A stretch of 35,229 nucleotides of DNA from Candidatus Omnitrophota bacterium. GTDB lineage: Bacteria > Omnitrophota > Gorgyraeia > Gygaellales > Profunditerraquicolaceae. The translations under genes and the position numbers were made by a program. Positions within the stretch are counted from its first letter, which is position 1. Each line of letters begins with the position of its first letter. Location of the stretch: contig JAPLLY010000058.1 of the NCBI GenBank assembly GCA_026387315.1, positions 1-35,229 of the forward strand, written 5' to 3'. Of the stretch, positions 14,619 to 22,172 are shown piece by piece. The notes under the pieces were generated by a model. The model had not been told where the DNA came from. It was given only the letters and a program-made list of their open reading frames with translations, and did not search any database.

Positions 14619-17600
14619 GTTTACCTGAATTTGGAGTAAAGAAGCCGGTTACTAACCTGATGATTTTTTCAGCCATCATTATTTTGGCTCTTTATTCTCT
14701 AAGCCGCCTGGGTATAGATATGATGCCGGAAATCGAGCCGCCTTCGATAACCGTGATCTCAACTTACCCCGGGGCGGGAAGCGAGGATGTAGAGGTAAAT
14801 GTAACCGAGGAGCTGGAGAACCAATTAGGGACCACTCCGGGTTTAGAAAAGATTACCTCAAATTCTTCGGAAGGCAGCTCTTTAATTACTCTAAAGTTTA
14901 TCTGGGGCACAAATCTTGACGAGGCTTCCAATGATGTCCGCGACCGTATTGAATTAGCCAAGCGATTCTTGCCGGATATTCCGGAGGAGATGGATAATCC
15001 TTTTATCTTCAAATTCAATACCGCCAATATTCCGATCATCTATTTTGGCATCACTGCCCAACAGACCTACCCGGAGCTTTACGACTTAGTCGACAAAAAA
15101 ATCGGAGACGCCCTCAGGCAGTTACCGGGGGTAGGCACGGTTCAGATTAATGGCGGCGGCTTACAGCGCCAGATCAATATCTGGATTGACCGGCAGCGCT
15201 TGGAAGGCTATGGATTTTCCGTTCTGGATATAGAAAATAAATTAAAACAGGAAAATATTACCCAGCCGGTGGGGAGTTTAAAAACCGGGCTTACCGATTA
15301 TCTTATCCGCCTTCCGGGGGAATTTGCCCGCCCTGAAGAGATCAATCTCTTAATTTTGGGCAAGCGTAATGGGAGCCCCATATATTTAAAGGATGTCGCC
15401 CGGATCGAGGATAGCTTTAAAGAAGTCACTAGCCTGGTACGCATTAATAAACATCCGGGAATCATGGTGATGATTCAAAAACAGAGCGGGACGAACTCCG
15501 TGGAAGTTGCCCGTAAAGTGAAGGAAAAAATGGCGCGGCTGGTTAAAACTTTACCCGCGGATGTTAAGGTCAATACTATCTTTGACACCTCCCAGGATAT
15601 TATTAATGCGTTGAATTCCTTAAAATATTCGGTCTGGCTGGGTATCGTCTTGGTGATTCTGGTAGCTTGGTTTTTCTTCAGGTCTTTGGCGCCAAGCTTG
15701 ATTGTGGCTTTAACCATTCCTTTTTCTTTGTTGATCGCTTTTATTTATTTATTTTTAAGTAAAGGCACGATTAATACCATCAGTTTATCTTCTTTAGCCA
15801 TTGCTACCGGGATGGTCGTGGATAACGCGATTGTCATCGTGGATAATATTTTTAGAAGGCTGGAGAGAGGCAACCGGCCGACGGAAGCGGCGATCTTTGG
15901 AACTTCAGAGATGTACCTGGCGGTAGCCGCCTCAACCTTGACCACGGTAGTAGTATTTATGCCGATGTTGTTTATCCCGGGAGTAGTGGGGGTAATTTTT
16001 GGAGGCCTGGCAATAATTATTATCGTAACTTTGACTGCTTCTTTATTTACCGCTACGACCTTTACTCCGATGCTTTGCGCCCAATGGCTGCATTTCAATA
16101 ATACCCGCGAAAAATCAAAGTTCTTTCTTAAGTTTTACGCGATTTCAGAGAGCTGGTTTAAGAGTTGGGAAAATTTTTACGGCCGGGCCCTGGGATTTTC
16201 TCTAAAGCATAAAAAATTAATTTTGATCGGATTTATTATTGTTTTTATTTTAAGTTTGCTGCTGGTGCCGTTTGTGGGCAATGAATTTATGCCCGAGGAG
16301 GATTCCGGAGACTTGCGCGTTACCATTAATTTACCGATTGGAACACGCCTGGAAGAATCGGATAAAGTGGCTAAAAGGGTGGAGGAGATCTTTGATAAAA
16401 ATGTCCCGGAAGCAAAATATTATTATGTTCGCAGCGGCCAGGTTAGCGGGGTTGGCCGGATGATTGGCGGAGCCAGCGGCACGCATATAATTTCCGCCGG
16501 AGCAAAACTTATTCCTAAAGATCAGCGCAAGCGCGCGGTGAAAGAAGTAGGCCAGGCGGTGAGGAATAAGATCAAGCTTATTCCCGGAGTATTAAGGACG
16601 GATATTTCTACCGGAAATCCTCTGGGCAGCCTGATTACCGGAGGAGGCGGCAAGGCGGTGCAGCTAGAAATAATTGGCCATTCATTTGAGGAAACTAATG
16701 CCTTGGCTAAAGATATAAAAGCGATTATGGAAAATATTCCCGGGGCTGTAGATGTGAGCATCTCCCGGGAAGCCAACAGTCCGGAGTTAAAGATCGATGT
16801 GGACCGGGAGAAGGCCGCCAGCCTGGGGCTGGATATGAATACCATCGCCTCCACTTTAAAGGCTTTTATTCAGGGAACGTCCGCGACAAAATACCGTGAA
16901 AATGGCAAGACTTATGATATTTATGTCAGGCTTCAAGAATCCTCGCGCACAAAATTAGAAGACATAGAAAATTTAACGATCATGGCGCCGCTGCCAACTG
17001 AAAATGCTCCTTTCGTGGGCTTAGAAGCTTTAGCCAGCAGGCAAGGGGTCAAACGGGCTCAGATTAAACTAAGCAATATCGCCAAGATCTCTGAGGCCAG
17101 CGGCCCGGATAGAATCGAGCGTAAGAACCGGGAAAGAATGGTGAGGGTTCAGTGTAATGCTTATAAACGGTCTAGCGGAAAGATCGTAGAGGATTTAAAC
17201 AGCCAAATCAGCAAGCTGGCGTTGCCGGCGGATGTTACGATAAATATCGGCGGGGAAGCCGAGGAACAGAAAAAAGCTTTTGGCGACCTGACGCTTCTGC
17301 TTATTCTGGGTATCGGGCTGGTATATATGGTGATGGCGGCGCAGTTTGAATCGCTGCTGGATCCTTTTATCATCATGTTTGCCATACCTTTTACTTTTAT
17401 CGGCGTGATTTTAGGTTTTGTTTTAACCGGGACTACCTTAAGCATCAACACTTTCTTAGGGGTCGTCATGCTGATGGGGATAGTAGTGAATAATGCCATT
17501 GTCTTGATTAGCTACATTATTATGCTGCGGGCGCGGGGATTTTCTATGCAAGAAGCGGTAATCACAGCCGGAAGCAATCGTTTACGTCCGATACTGATGA

Positions 17601-17773
17601 CCACGATTACTACCATTGTCGGCCTTTTGCCGTTGGCGCTTTCCCGCGGGCAAGGTTCTGAGGTTTGGCAGCCTTTAGGTATTACCATGATTGGAGGCTT
17701 GACGGTTTCCACTTTGGTTACTTTATTATTTGTTCCCACGCTTTACGCGGTGTTTCACAGGAAATCAGTTTGA
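14615..17773 (+). CDS. RND-family efflux transporter (HAE1/AcrB-like)
   Basis: At 1052 residues it has normal family length, with the two-fold repeat of 12 helices and two large periplasmic loops. Seen motifs: start FGVKKPVTNLMIFSAIIILA, PGAGSEDVEVNVTEELE, porter-domain VGTVQINGGG, TM4 IATGMVVDNAIVIVDNI and TM10 GIVVNNAIVLISYI. The TM4 proton-relay Asp pair of AcrB reads D-N here and the TM10 Lys reads Asn, a common variant in environmental HAE1 members that leaves one Asp. It takes substrates from the inner membrane or periplasm and pumps them through the TolC-like channel. It is translated from ATGA overlapping the fusion protein gene, the last gene of the marR operon. Confidence 0.92.
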   Translation: MSLPEFGVKKPVTNLMIFSAIIILALYSLSRLGIDMMPEIEPPSITVISTYPGAGSEDVEVNVTEELENQLGTTPGLEKITSNSSEGSSLITLKFIWGTNLDEASNDVRDRIELAKRFLPDIPEEMDNPFIFKFNTANIPIIYFGITAQQTYPELYDLVDKKIGDALRQLPGVGTVQINGGGLQRQINIWIDRQRLEGYGFSVLDIENKLKQENITQPVGSLKTGLTDYLIRLPGEFARPEEINLLILGKRNGSPIYLKDVARIEDSFKEVTSLVRINKHPGIMVMIQKQSGTNSVEVARKVKEKMARLVKTLPADVKVNTIFDTSQDIINALNSLKYSVWLGIVLVILVAWFFFRSLAPSLIVALTIPFSLLIAFIYLFLSKGTINTISLSSLAIATGMVVDNAIVIVDNIFRRLERGNRPTEAAIFGTSEMYLAVAASTLTTVVVFMPMLFIPGVVGVIFGGLAIIIIVTLTASLFTATTFTPMLCAQWLHFNNTREKSKFFLKFYAISESWFKSWENFYGRALGFSLKHKKLILIGFIIVFILSLLLVPFVGNEFMPEEDSGDLRVTINLPIGTRLEESDKVAKRVEEIFDKNVPEAKYYYVRSGQVSGVGRMIGGASGTHIISAGAKLIPKDQRKRAVKEVGQAVRNKIKLIPGVLRTDISTGNPLGSLITGGGGKAVQLEIIGHSFEETNALAKDIKAIMENIPGAVDVSISREANSPELKIDVDREKAASLGLDMNTIASTLKAFIQGTSATKYRENGKTYDIYVRLQESSRTKLEDIENLTIMAPLPTENAPFVGLEALASRQGVKRAQIKLSNIAKISEASGPDRIERKNRERMVRVQCNAYKRSSGKIVEDLNSQISKLALPADVTINIGGEAEEQKKAFGDLTLLLILGIGLVYMVMAAQFESLLDPFIIMFAIPFTFIGVILGFVLTGTTLSINTFLGVVMLMGIVVNNAIVLISYIIMLRARGFSMQEAVITAGSNRLRPILMTTITTIVGLLPLALSRGQGSEVWQPLGITMIGGLTVSTLVTLLFVPTLYAVFHRKSV

Positions 17774-17789
17774 AACAAGGGTAAAACAT

Positions 17790-17859
17790 GGGGACGGTTC
17801 TCTTTTTAAAAGAGAACCGTCCCCATGTTTCTAGTGTTAGGAAAAAGAGAACCGTCCCC
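17790..17859. repeat. GGGGACGGTTCT palindromic repeat with extra half-unit
   Basis: GGGGACGGTTCTCTTTTT / AAAAGAGAACCGTCCCC is followed by TTTCTAGTGTTAGGAAAAAG and another GAGAACCGTCCCC. It lies 16 bp after the pump gene and may form its terminator. Confidence 0.85.
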
Positions 17860-17882
17860 GTGATTTTGGAGGTGAATAAAAC

Positions 17883-18173
17883 ATGAAGATGGTTATGCTG
17901 GTGTATAATGAGGCCTTAGATAATGAGGTGATGGAAATTTTAGAAAACTGTTTGATGAAAAATTATACTAAGATTACCGGAGTTTTTGGCTGCGGCACAT
18001 CCAGCGGCACGCATTTAGGCACGGATATCTGGCCGGGGAGGAATAATATTCTGTATGTTGCCTGCGAAGAAGCAGTGGGTAAGAAAATAATTGCCGCGGT
18101 TAAACCGCTGCGTAAGAGTTTAGGGGTTGAAGGCATAAAAGCTTTTCTTATGCCGCTGGAAGAGTTGACTTAG
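17883..18173 (+). CDS. PII-like signalling protein
   Basis: The 96-residue protein has the ferredoxin-like PII fold order: MKMVMLVYNEALDNEVMEIL (strand and helix), YTKITGVFGCGTSSGTHLGT (second strand and T-loop position), NNILYVACEEAVGKKIIAAV (third strand and helix), and a C-terminal segment with GIKAFLMPLEEL. It lacks the uridylylated Tyr of GlnB, so it belongs to the transporter-linked PII-like group often found beside RND or metal export genes. A role in sensing the state of the neighbouring pump is inference from context. The ATG follows GGAGGTG. It may be co-transcribed through the repeat upstream or have its own promoter. Confidence 0.72.
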   Translation: MKMVMLVYNEALDNEVMEILENCLMKNYTKITGVFGCGTSSGTHLGTDIWPGRNNILYVACEEAVGKKIIAAVKPLRKSLGVEGIKAFLMPLEELT

Positions 18174-18179
18174 AAAAAG

Positions 18180-18202
18180 GGGATAGTTTTATCTCTATTT
18201 TT
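18180..18202 (+). terminator. Intrinsic terminator candidate after the PII-like gene
   Basis: GGGATA (18180-18185) pairs with TATCTC (18190-18195), followed by TATTTTT. The stem is short with one wobble pair. Confidence 0.4.
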
Positions 18203-18257
18203 GAGGTATACTTTAGTATAGGCAGATCGGCATTGTTTCTTAGGAAGCAGGTTGAAA

Positions 18258-18713
18258 ATGAAATCCAGATCTAAAAAAGGTTTTGTTTTACCAGAGGTGA
18301 TGTTGGCAGCGGCAATCGCGGCATTTGCGATATGCGGCATATTGTTAATGTATATTAAGGCCATGGATTTAATTAGAACCTCAAAAAATGCCAGTGTCGC
18401 TACGAATTATGCTCAAGGGATCATGGAGCAGGTAAGGAATACCCCCTTTAAAAATATACCTGATATGGTATTTGAGGTTGAGGTAGGCGGCGTAACAACA
18501 AAATATTTTCCGATTGTAGTCAATTCTAACCTTACCCGCTGGAGTTTTCCGCTGCCTGTGGTAACTTTACCTGCGTCCAGTTGCGCGGTTTATGTTGATG
18601 CTACAGATTCGGACTTACTACTGGTAACCATTAGTGTATGTTGGCGCCAGAGCAATAGAACTGTTGATTCAACTGTGGAGTTAGCCACGCAAATGGCTAA
18701 TCGGAGTTATTGA
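18258..18713 (+). CDS. Type IV pseudopilin, PilV/GspI-like
   Basis: The 151-residue protein begins MKSRSKKGFVLPEVMLAAAI: a basic leader, Gly at the prepilin peptidase site, then FVLPE with Glu at +5 and a long hydrophobic helix. The C-terminal half is beta-rich with two Cys that could pair (SSCAVYV...SVCWRQ), as in minor pilins. ATG 18258 is preferred to TTG 18252, with AGGAAG upstream. The next genes encode another minor pilin and a PilX-like protein, so the three probably form the tip or priming complex of a type IV pilus or secretion pseudopilus. The final 33 bases of the gene are repeated after the stop (see 18671-18762). Confidence 0.78.
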   Translation: MKSRSKKGFVLPEVMLAAAIAAFAICGILLMYIKAMDLIRTSKNASVATNYAQGIMEQVRNTPFKNIPDMVFEVEVGGVTTKYFPIVVNSNLTRWSFPLPVVTLPASSCAVYVDATDSDLLLVTISVCWRQSNRTVDSTVELATQMANRSY

Positions 18714-18762
18714 TTTACTGAGCCTCAGTAACTGTGGAGTTAGCCACGCAAGCGGCTAATCG
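18671..18762. repeat. 33-bp direct repeat around a minimal MITE tip palindrome
   Basis: 18671-18703 and 18730-18762 (AACTGTGGAGTTAGCCACGC...GGCTAATCG) differ at two bases. Between them is TTACTGAGCCTCAGTAA (18715-18731), which equals the two outer tips of the MITE at 3716-3992 joined together. Confidence 0.75.
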
Positions 18763-18769
18763 ATAAAAG

Positions 18770-19294
18770 ATGAAAGGTTTGACGATATTTGAAGTTTTGG
18801 TTTCCATATTAATTTTTTCGATTATCGCGCTGGGTTTAGGTTATGCTGTGGTTGCCGGAAAGAGCGCTTTGTTGGTCAGCGATATACCCACCCAGCTTCG
18901 GGGCAATGTGTTATTTGCGATTATGTCGATGGATCGGGAACTGCGCCAAGCTGTCCCGAGTAAAACAGTTCCTAAGGCCGAGGAATCGAGTAATTCGATT
19001 ACTTTTCAAGTTGCGCGTTATAATGAAGCTACGGGTGTTATAAATTTTGGCCAGCCAATTACTTATCAGTGTAACGGGTGCAGCTCTACTGTTCCAGGCC
19101 AACTTACGCGTATTTCCGGGGGGGCAACTTTAGTGATAGCGCCCAACATTGTTACCCCTAATGGATTGCCAATATTTAGCCGGAAGGATGTCGAGAATAG
19201 CCTTATAATAATTGATATTAATGCGCAGAAATCGGATGGCCAGGGGAGGTTGTATCACGATACAGAGCAGGCGATAGTAAAAATGAGGAATTAA
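18770..19294 (+). CDS. Type IV pseudopilin, PilW/GspJ-like
   Basis: The 174-residue protein begins MKGLTIFEVLVSILIFSIIA: cleavage after Gly3 would leave LTIFE with Glu at +5. The hydrophobic helix is followed by LRGNVLFAIMSMDRELRQAV, a segment typical of GspJ/PilW proteins. The C-terminal half is beta-rich, and two Cys (YQCNGCSS) form a CxxC. It starts 56 bp after the previous pilin gene, with the direct-repeat block in between, and ends one base before the next ATG. The leader is only three residues, shorter than usual but seen in this group. Confidence 0.78.
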   Translation: MKGLTIFEVLVSILIFSIIALGLGYAVVAGKSALLVSDIPTQLRGNVLFAIMSMDRELRQAVPSKTVPKAEESSNSITFQVARYNEATGVINFGQPITYQCNGCSSTVPGQLTRISGGATLVIAPNIVTPNGLPIFSRKDVENSLIIIDINAQKSDGQGRLYHDTEQAIVKMRN

Positions 19295-19295
19295 C

Positions 19296-20573
19296 ATGGG
19301 TAATTCTGGTAAGATAATTATCAATAAAAAAGGAGTTGCGCTGATTACTGCTTATATGGTGATAGCGGTATTGTTGGCTTTTGGAGGGTTTGTGATTGAT
19401 GTAAGCAACTCTCAAAATAAGACTGCTAATACTTTTAAGCGGCAGGCGCAGGTAATTAATATTGCTGAGGCGGGCCTTGATCAGGCATTGGTTACGATTA
19501 GGTCTCTAGGCACTCCCCCATCAGGAAGTATTACTAACTCCACTATTGGCTACATCGTTACCTATACTAAACTAGCTCCCCTGGTTGGAGGAGATCCTAA
19601 TATGGTAAGATACAAGGTGCAATCTACGGGTACAATTGGAACAATTTCCCAGACAATAACAAATTATCTGCGCACAGACAACTATGCCCGGTATATTTGG
19701 TTTACTGACGGTGAAAACTATCAGGGTACAAATGTCTGGTTTTGGGATCAGGATCACTTAAATGGGCCAACTCAGACCAATGGACATTTTAATATTAAAG
19801 GTGACCCGGTATTTGGAGGAGTGGTGCGTTCCGTGGATGATTATATTAGATATTATAATAATGGAAACAATATTAATTCATCTAATTTAAGCAATCCTCC
19901 TCATGACCTGCCTGATTTTCAAGATGCAGTTACTTTGGGTTCTGACTCAATAAAAATGCCTACGCAGGCTTTAAACCTGCGCGCCGCGTCTACTGCTGCC
20001 GGAGGCCTTAGGTATACCGGAAATACAACCATTCTTTTAAACTCAAATGGCACGATGAATTTAACTAACTCGGGGCATACTTACAATAATATGTCTTTAC
20101 CGGCTAATGGGGCGCTTTTTGTTAATAATGGTAATTTGAATATTTCGGGCACACTTAGCGGAAGGCTGACGGTTGGGGCGAGCGGGGATATCAATGTCAC
20201 GAATAATATTATTTATGCTTATGACCCACGCCTGCCCGGATCAACATCGACGGATACTTTGGGCCTTATTTCAGAAGGAGATGTAATGATTGATAAAGAC
20301 GCGTCGCATACTAACTTGGAGATAGACGCATCAATTATGGCCCTGAATACGTCATTTATGTTAGAAGACTGGTGGGAAGGCGGGGCAAGAGGAACTCTTT
20401 CTGTTTTTGGAGGAATAATCCAGAAGCAAAGGGGCCCGGTGGGAACTTTTAGCGGAACCACTAAGGTATCCGGTTATTCTAAAAATTATAATTATGACGC
20501 GCGGCTATTAATTTATCCGCCTCCGTTTGTCCCGACCACCGACGATTATATCACCATAACCTGGGAGAACTAG
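19296..20573 (+). CDS. PilX-like N-terminus with DUF4900-like beta domain
   Basis: The 425-residue protein begins with KKGVALITAYMVIAVLLAFG, a PilX-type membrane helix lacking the +5 Glu, then NIAEAGLDQALVTIR as in PilX family proteins. A DUF4900-like segment follows (YIWFTDGENYQGTNVWFWDQ, NGPTQTNGHFNIKGDPVFGG). The remainder is repetitive beta strands rich in Asn, Thr and Gly (LFVNNGNLNISGTLSGRLTV), like a beta-helix. It is probably a pilus-associated, surface-exposed protein. AGGAATTAAC precedes the ATG. The Asn-rich part suggests an adhesive or polymer-forming role, which is inference. Confidence 0.72.
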   Translation: MGNSGKIIINKKGVALITAYMVIAVLLAFGGFVIDVSNSQNKTANTFKRQAQVINIAEAGLDQALVTIRSLGTPPSGSITNSTIGYIVTYTKLAPLVGGDPNMVRYKVQSTGTIGTISQTITNYLRTDNYARYIWFTDGENYQGTNVWFWDQDHLNGPTQTNGHFNIKGDPVFGGVVRSVDDYIRYYNNGNNINSSNLSNPPHDLPDFQDAVTLGSDSIKMPTQALNLRAASTAAGGLRYTGNTTILLNSNGTMNLTNSGHTYNNMSLPANGALFVNNGNLNISGTLSGRLTVGASGDINVTNNIIYAYDPRLPGSTSTDTLGLISEGDVMIDKDASHTNLEIDASIMALNTSFMLEDWWEGGARGTLSVFGGIIQKQRGPVGTFSGTTKVSGYSKNYNYDARLLIYPPPFVPTTDDYITITWEN

Positions 20574-20576
20574 GGA

Positions 20577-21002
20577 ATGAAAAATAAATGGTTGATTATT
20601 TTATTTATGTTTTTTCTGGGAGTAATACTCTTAAGCCTTTGGATCGCTCAACAAAGCCAAAAGGCCGTTTCTCTATCCGAGAAAGAAATTCCGATAACTG
20701 AGCAGGTAGAAAGCAGAATTCCACCAGCCTATTTACCGCAGGTAAGGCCAGCGCCAATCGCCAGGCTGCCTTTAGGAAGAAGCGGAATCACTATAATTAA
20801 AGCGCCTGCCAGCGAACCGGAAGAAAAAAGCATCCGCGCTTCTAAAATAGCAGATGAGGCTGTAAATAATGTATCTAGCCAAAATGCCGCATCAAGTACT
20901 GAAGCAGAAAATAATCCGCAGGCCGGAATTACCAAAATAGGAAAACAGCCTACTCCCAAAGAAGCCCGGGAAATGAATTCCAGCGGTATAGTTATGTATT
21001 GA
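20577..21002 (+). CDS. Single-pass membrane protein at the end of the pilin cluster
   Basis: The 141-residue protein begins MKNKWLIILFMFFLGVILLS, one membrane helix. A low-complexity periplasmic tail follows, rich in Pro, Ala and Glu (SRIPPAYLPQVRPAPIARLP, EPEEKSIRASKIADEA). No catalytic motif is visible and no family is recognised. The start is three bases after the stop of the PilX-like gene, so it belongs to that operon. It might be a pilus assembly or anchoring factor by position only. Confidence 0.6.
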   Translation: MKNKWLIILFMFFLGVILLSLWIAQQSQKAVSLSEKEIPITEQVESRIPPAYLPQVRPAPIARLPLGRSGITIIKAPASEPEEKSIRASKIADEAVNNVSSQNAASSTEAENNPQAGITKIGKQPTPKEAREMNSSGIVMY

Positions 21003-21010
21003 TGAATCAA

Positions 21011-21049
21011 GGGGACGGTTCTCTTTTTAAAAAAAGAGAACCGTCCCCC
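21011..21049. repeat. GGGGACGGTTCT palindromic repeat
   Basis: GGGGACGGTTCTCTTTTT and AAAAAGAGAACCGTCCCC form a long hairpin, eight bases after the stop of the pilin cluster. It may double as a terminator. Confidence 0.85.
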
Positions 21050-21071
21050 GGATTTCAATCAGGGGGATTAA

Positions 21072-21914
21072 ATGAACATCTTCGTAGGTAATTTATCTTT
21101 TGAAGCTAAGGAAATTGATGTCCAGAGGGCTTTTGCGGCTTTTGGCGTGGTTACTTCGGTGGCGATTGTGATGGAGAAAAAAGGCAAGAAATCCCGGGGG
21201 TTCGGGTTTGTCGAGATGCCTGATGAACAGGAGGCACTGGCGGCGATTGATCAGCTGCAGGGCAAAGAGATTTTAGGCCGGCCGATTAATGTTATGCCTG
21301 CTGTATCTAAAGGGCCCAAAAAAAATCCAGGGGACGGTTCTACTTTTGATTATCGTCGGAACCGTAGCGGAGGTTTAAACCTCCGCTACGGCCTGGGAAG
21401 AAAAATAGAACCGTCCCCAGATTTTAAGCGCACCGGAAAATATAAAGAAGGCAGGCGTTCCCTTAGTTATGTAAAAAAACGAACGGATGCTGGAATTACT
21501 ACCCCGGTTCCTGAGAGTAGATATAAATCTAATCCTATGCGTTGGCTTAAGAAGCCAAGAACGCCAGCGCGTTTCGCCAAACCCGAAGGAGAGCTTAAAC
21601 CTTGGCAGAGGCCTCAAACTGAATCAAAACCGTGGAAAAAACCTATAATTAAATCAGGCTCATGGAAAAAACCCGAAGGAGAGCTTAAACCTTGGCAGAG
21701 GCCTCAAGGGGTATCTAAACCTTGGGAGAAAAGCCAAGGTGGATCTAGGCCTTGGATTAAAACTGAAAGCAGGGAAACTAAACCTTGGAAGAAAGCTGAA
21801 AGCGCCGTATCTAGGCCCTGGAAAAAGTCTGCCAGCGCGGCTAAACCTTGGCGTAAGAGCAGTGCTGATCGTCAGCAATCCGGAAAAAAACCTAGCCGTT
21901 TTAGTAAGCCATAA
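21072..21914 (+). CDS. RRM RNA-binding protein with a Lys-Pro-Trp repeat tail
   Basis: Residues 1-78 are one RRM: RNP2 is NIFVGNLSF, RNP1 is KSRGFGFVEM. Bacterial RRM proteins of this type bind RNA and are often cold-induced. The tail (about 85-280) is very basic with nine copies of a [K/S/R]PW[K/Q/E/R/I] motif, such as LKPWQRPQ, SKPWKKP, TKPWKKA and SRPWKKS, and looks disordered. Codons 86-116 come from a GGGGACGGTTCT palindrome interrupted by a second 30-bp palindrome (21330-21418), read through in frame. A 39-bp exact direct repeat within the tail shows recent unit duplication. The ATG follows AGGGGG. Confidence 0.82.
   Translation: MNIFVGNLSFEAKEIDVQRAFAAFGVVTSVAIVMEKKGKKSRGFGFVEMPDEQEALAAIDQLQGKEILGRPINVMPAVSKGPKKNPGDGSTFDYRRNRSGGLNLRYGLGRKIEPSPDFKRTGKYKEGRRSLSYVKKRTDAGITTPVPESRYKSNPMRWLKKPRTPARFAKPEGELKPWQRPQTESKPWKKPIIKSGSWKKPEGELKPWQRPQGVSKPWEKSQGGSRPWIKTESRETKPWKKAESAVSRPWKKSASAAKPWRKSSADRQQSGKKPSRFSKP
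21330..21418. repeat. Composite palindrome inside the RRM protein gene
   Basis: The outer GGGGACGGTTCTACTTTT...AAAATAGAACCGTCCCC encloses CCGTAGCGGAGGTTT / AAACCTCCGCTACGG (21362-21391), a perfect 30-bp palindrome of another kind. The whole block keeps the reading frame open. Confidence 0.85.
21579..21707. repeat. 39-bp exact direct repeat in the KPW tail
   Basis: 21579-21617 equals 21669-21707, starting AAACCCGAAGGAGAGC. The offset is 90 bp (30 codons), so it encodes the same KPEGELKPWQRPQ twice. Confidence 0.85.
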
Positions 21915-21917
21915 AAT

Positions 21918-22163
21918 ATGAAATTAAAACTCAATCTTTTTCCGGTAGTCCCGGATATGGAAGAGAAGATAGCGGTTATCTTACAGGAGGCGGTGGCGGG
22001 CCGCGCCAGTATCGTGGAGATTGCTTACGGGACAGCCGCGGATAGCGTAAAGAAGCGCATCCTTAATTTTTTAAATAAAAAAGAGAACCGTCAGCTTTAT
22101 TCCAGATTAGAGAAAACCGATAAAGGCTGGGGAAGAATTTACCTGCATTTTAGGTGGAAGTAA
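21918..22163 (+). CDS. Small Smr-like domain protein
   Basis: The 81-residue protein contains ASIVEIAYGTAADSVKKRIL, resembling the 'IIHGKG...LR..V' strand-loop-helix of Smr (MutS2 C-terminal) domains, then LYSRLEKTDKGWGRIYLHFR. The His-Gly-Lys loop of the classical nuclease is replaced by Ala-Tyr-Gly-Thr, so catalysis is doubtful. Smr proteins act on branched DNA or RNA, including stalled ribosomes. The start lies three bases after the RRM gene stop, and the pair might cooperate on RNA. The assignment is tentative. Confidence 0.45.
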   Translation: MKLKLNLFPVVPDMEEKIAVILQEAVAGRASIVEIAYGTAADSVKKRILNFLNKKENRQLYSRLEKTDKGWGRIYLHFRWK

Positions 22164-22172
22164 AAATAGGCC

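Noticed and set aside
15475-17739. Several 60-117 codon ORFs antisense to the RND pump gene
   Set aside because: They mirror codon structure of the pump gene and carry no start signals or recognisable domains.
21579-21707. Repeated 39-bp units that might suggest a CRISPR array
   Set aside because: There are only two copies, spaced by coding sequence that encodes the same KPW motif; no spacers or cas genes.
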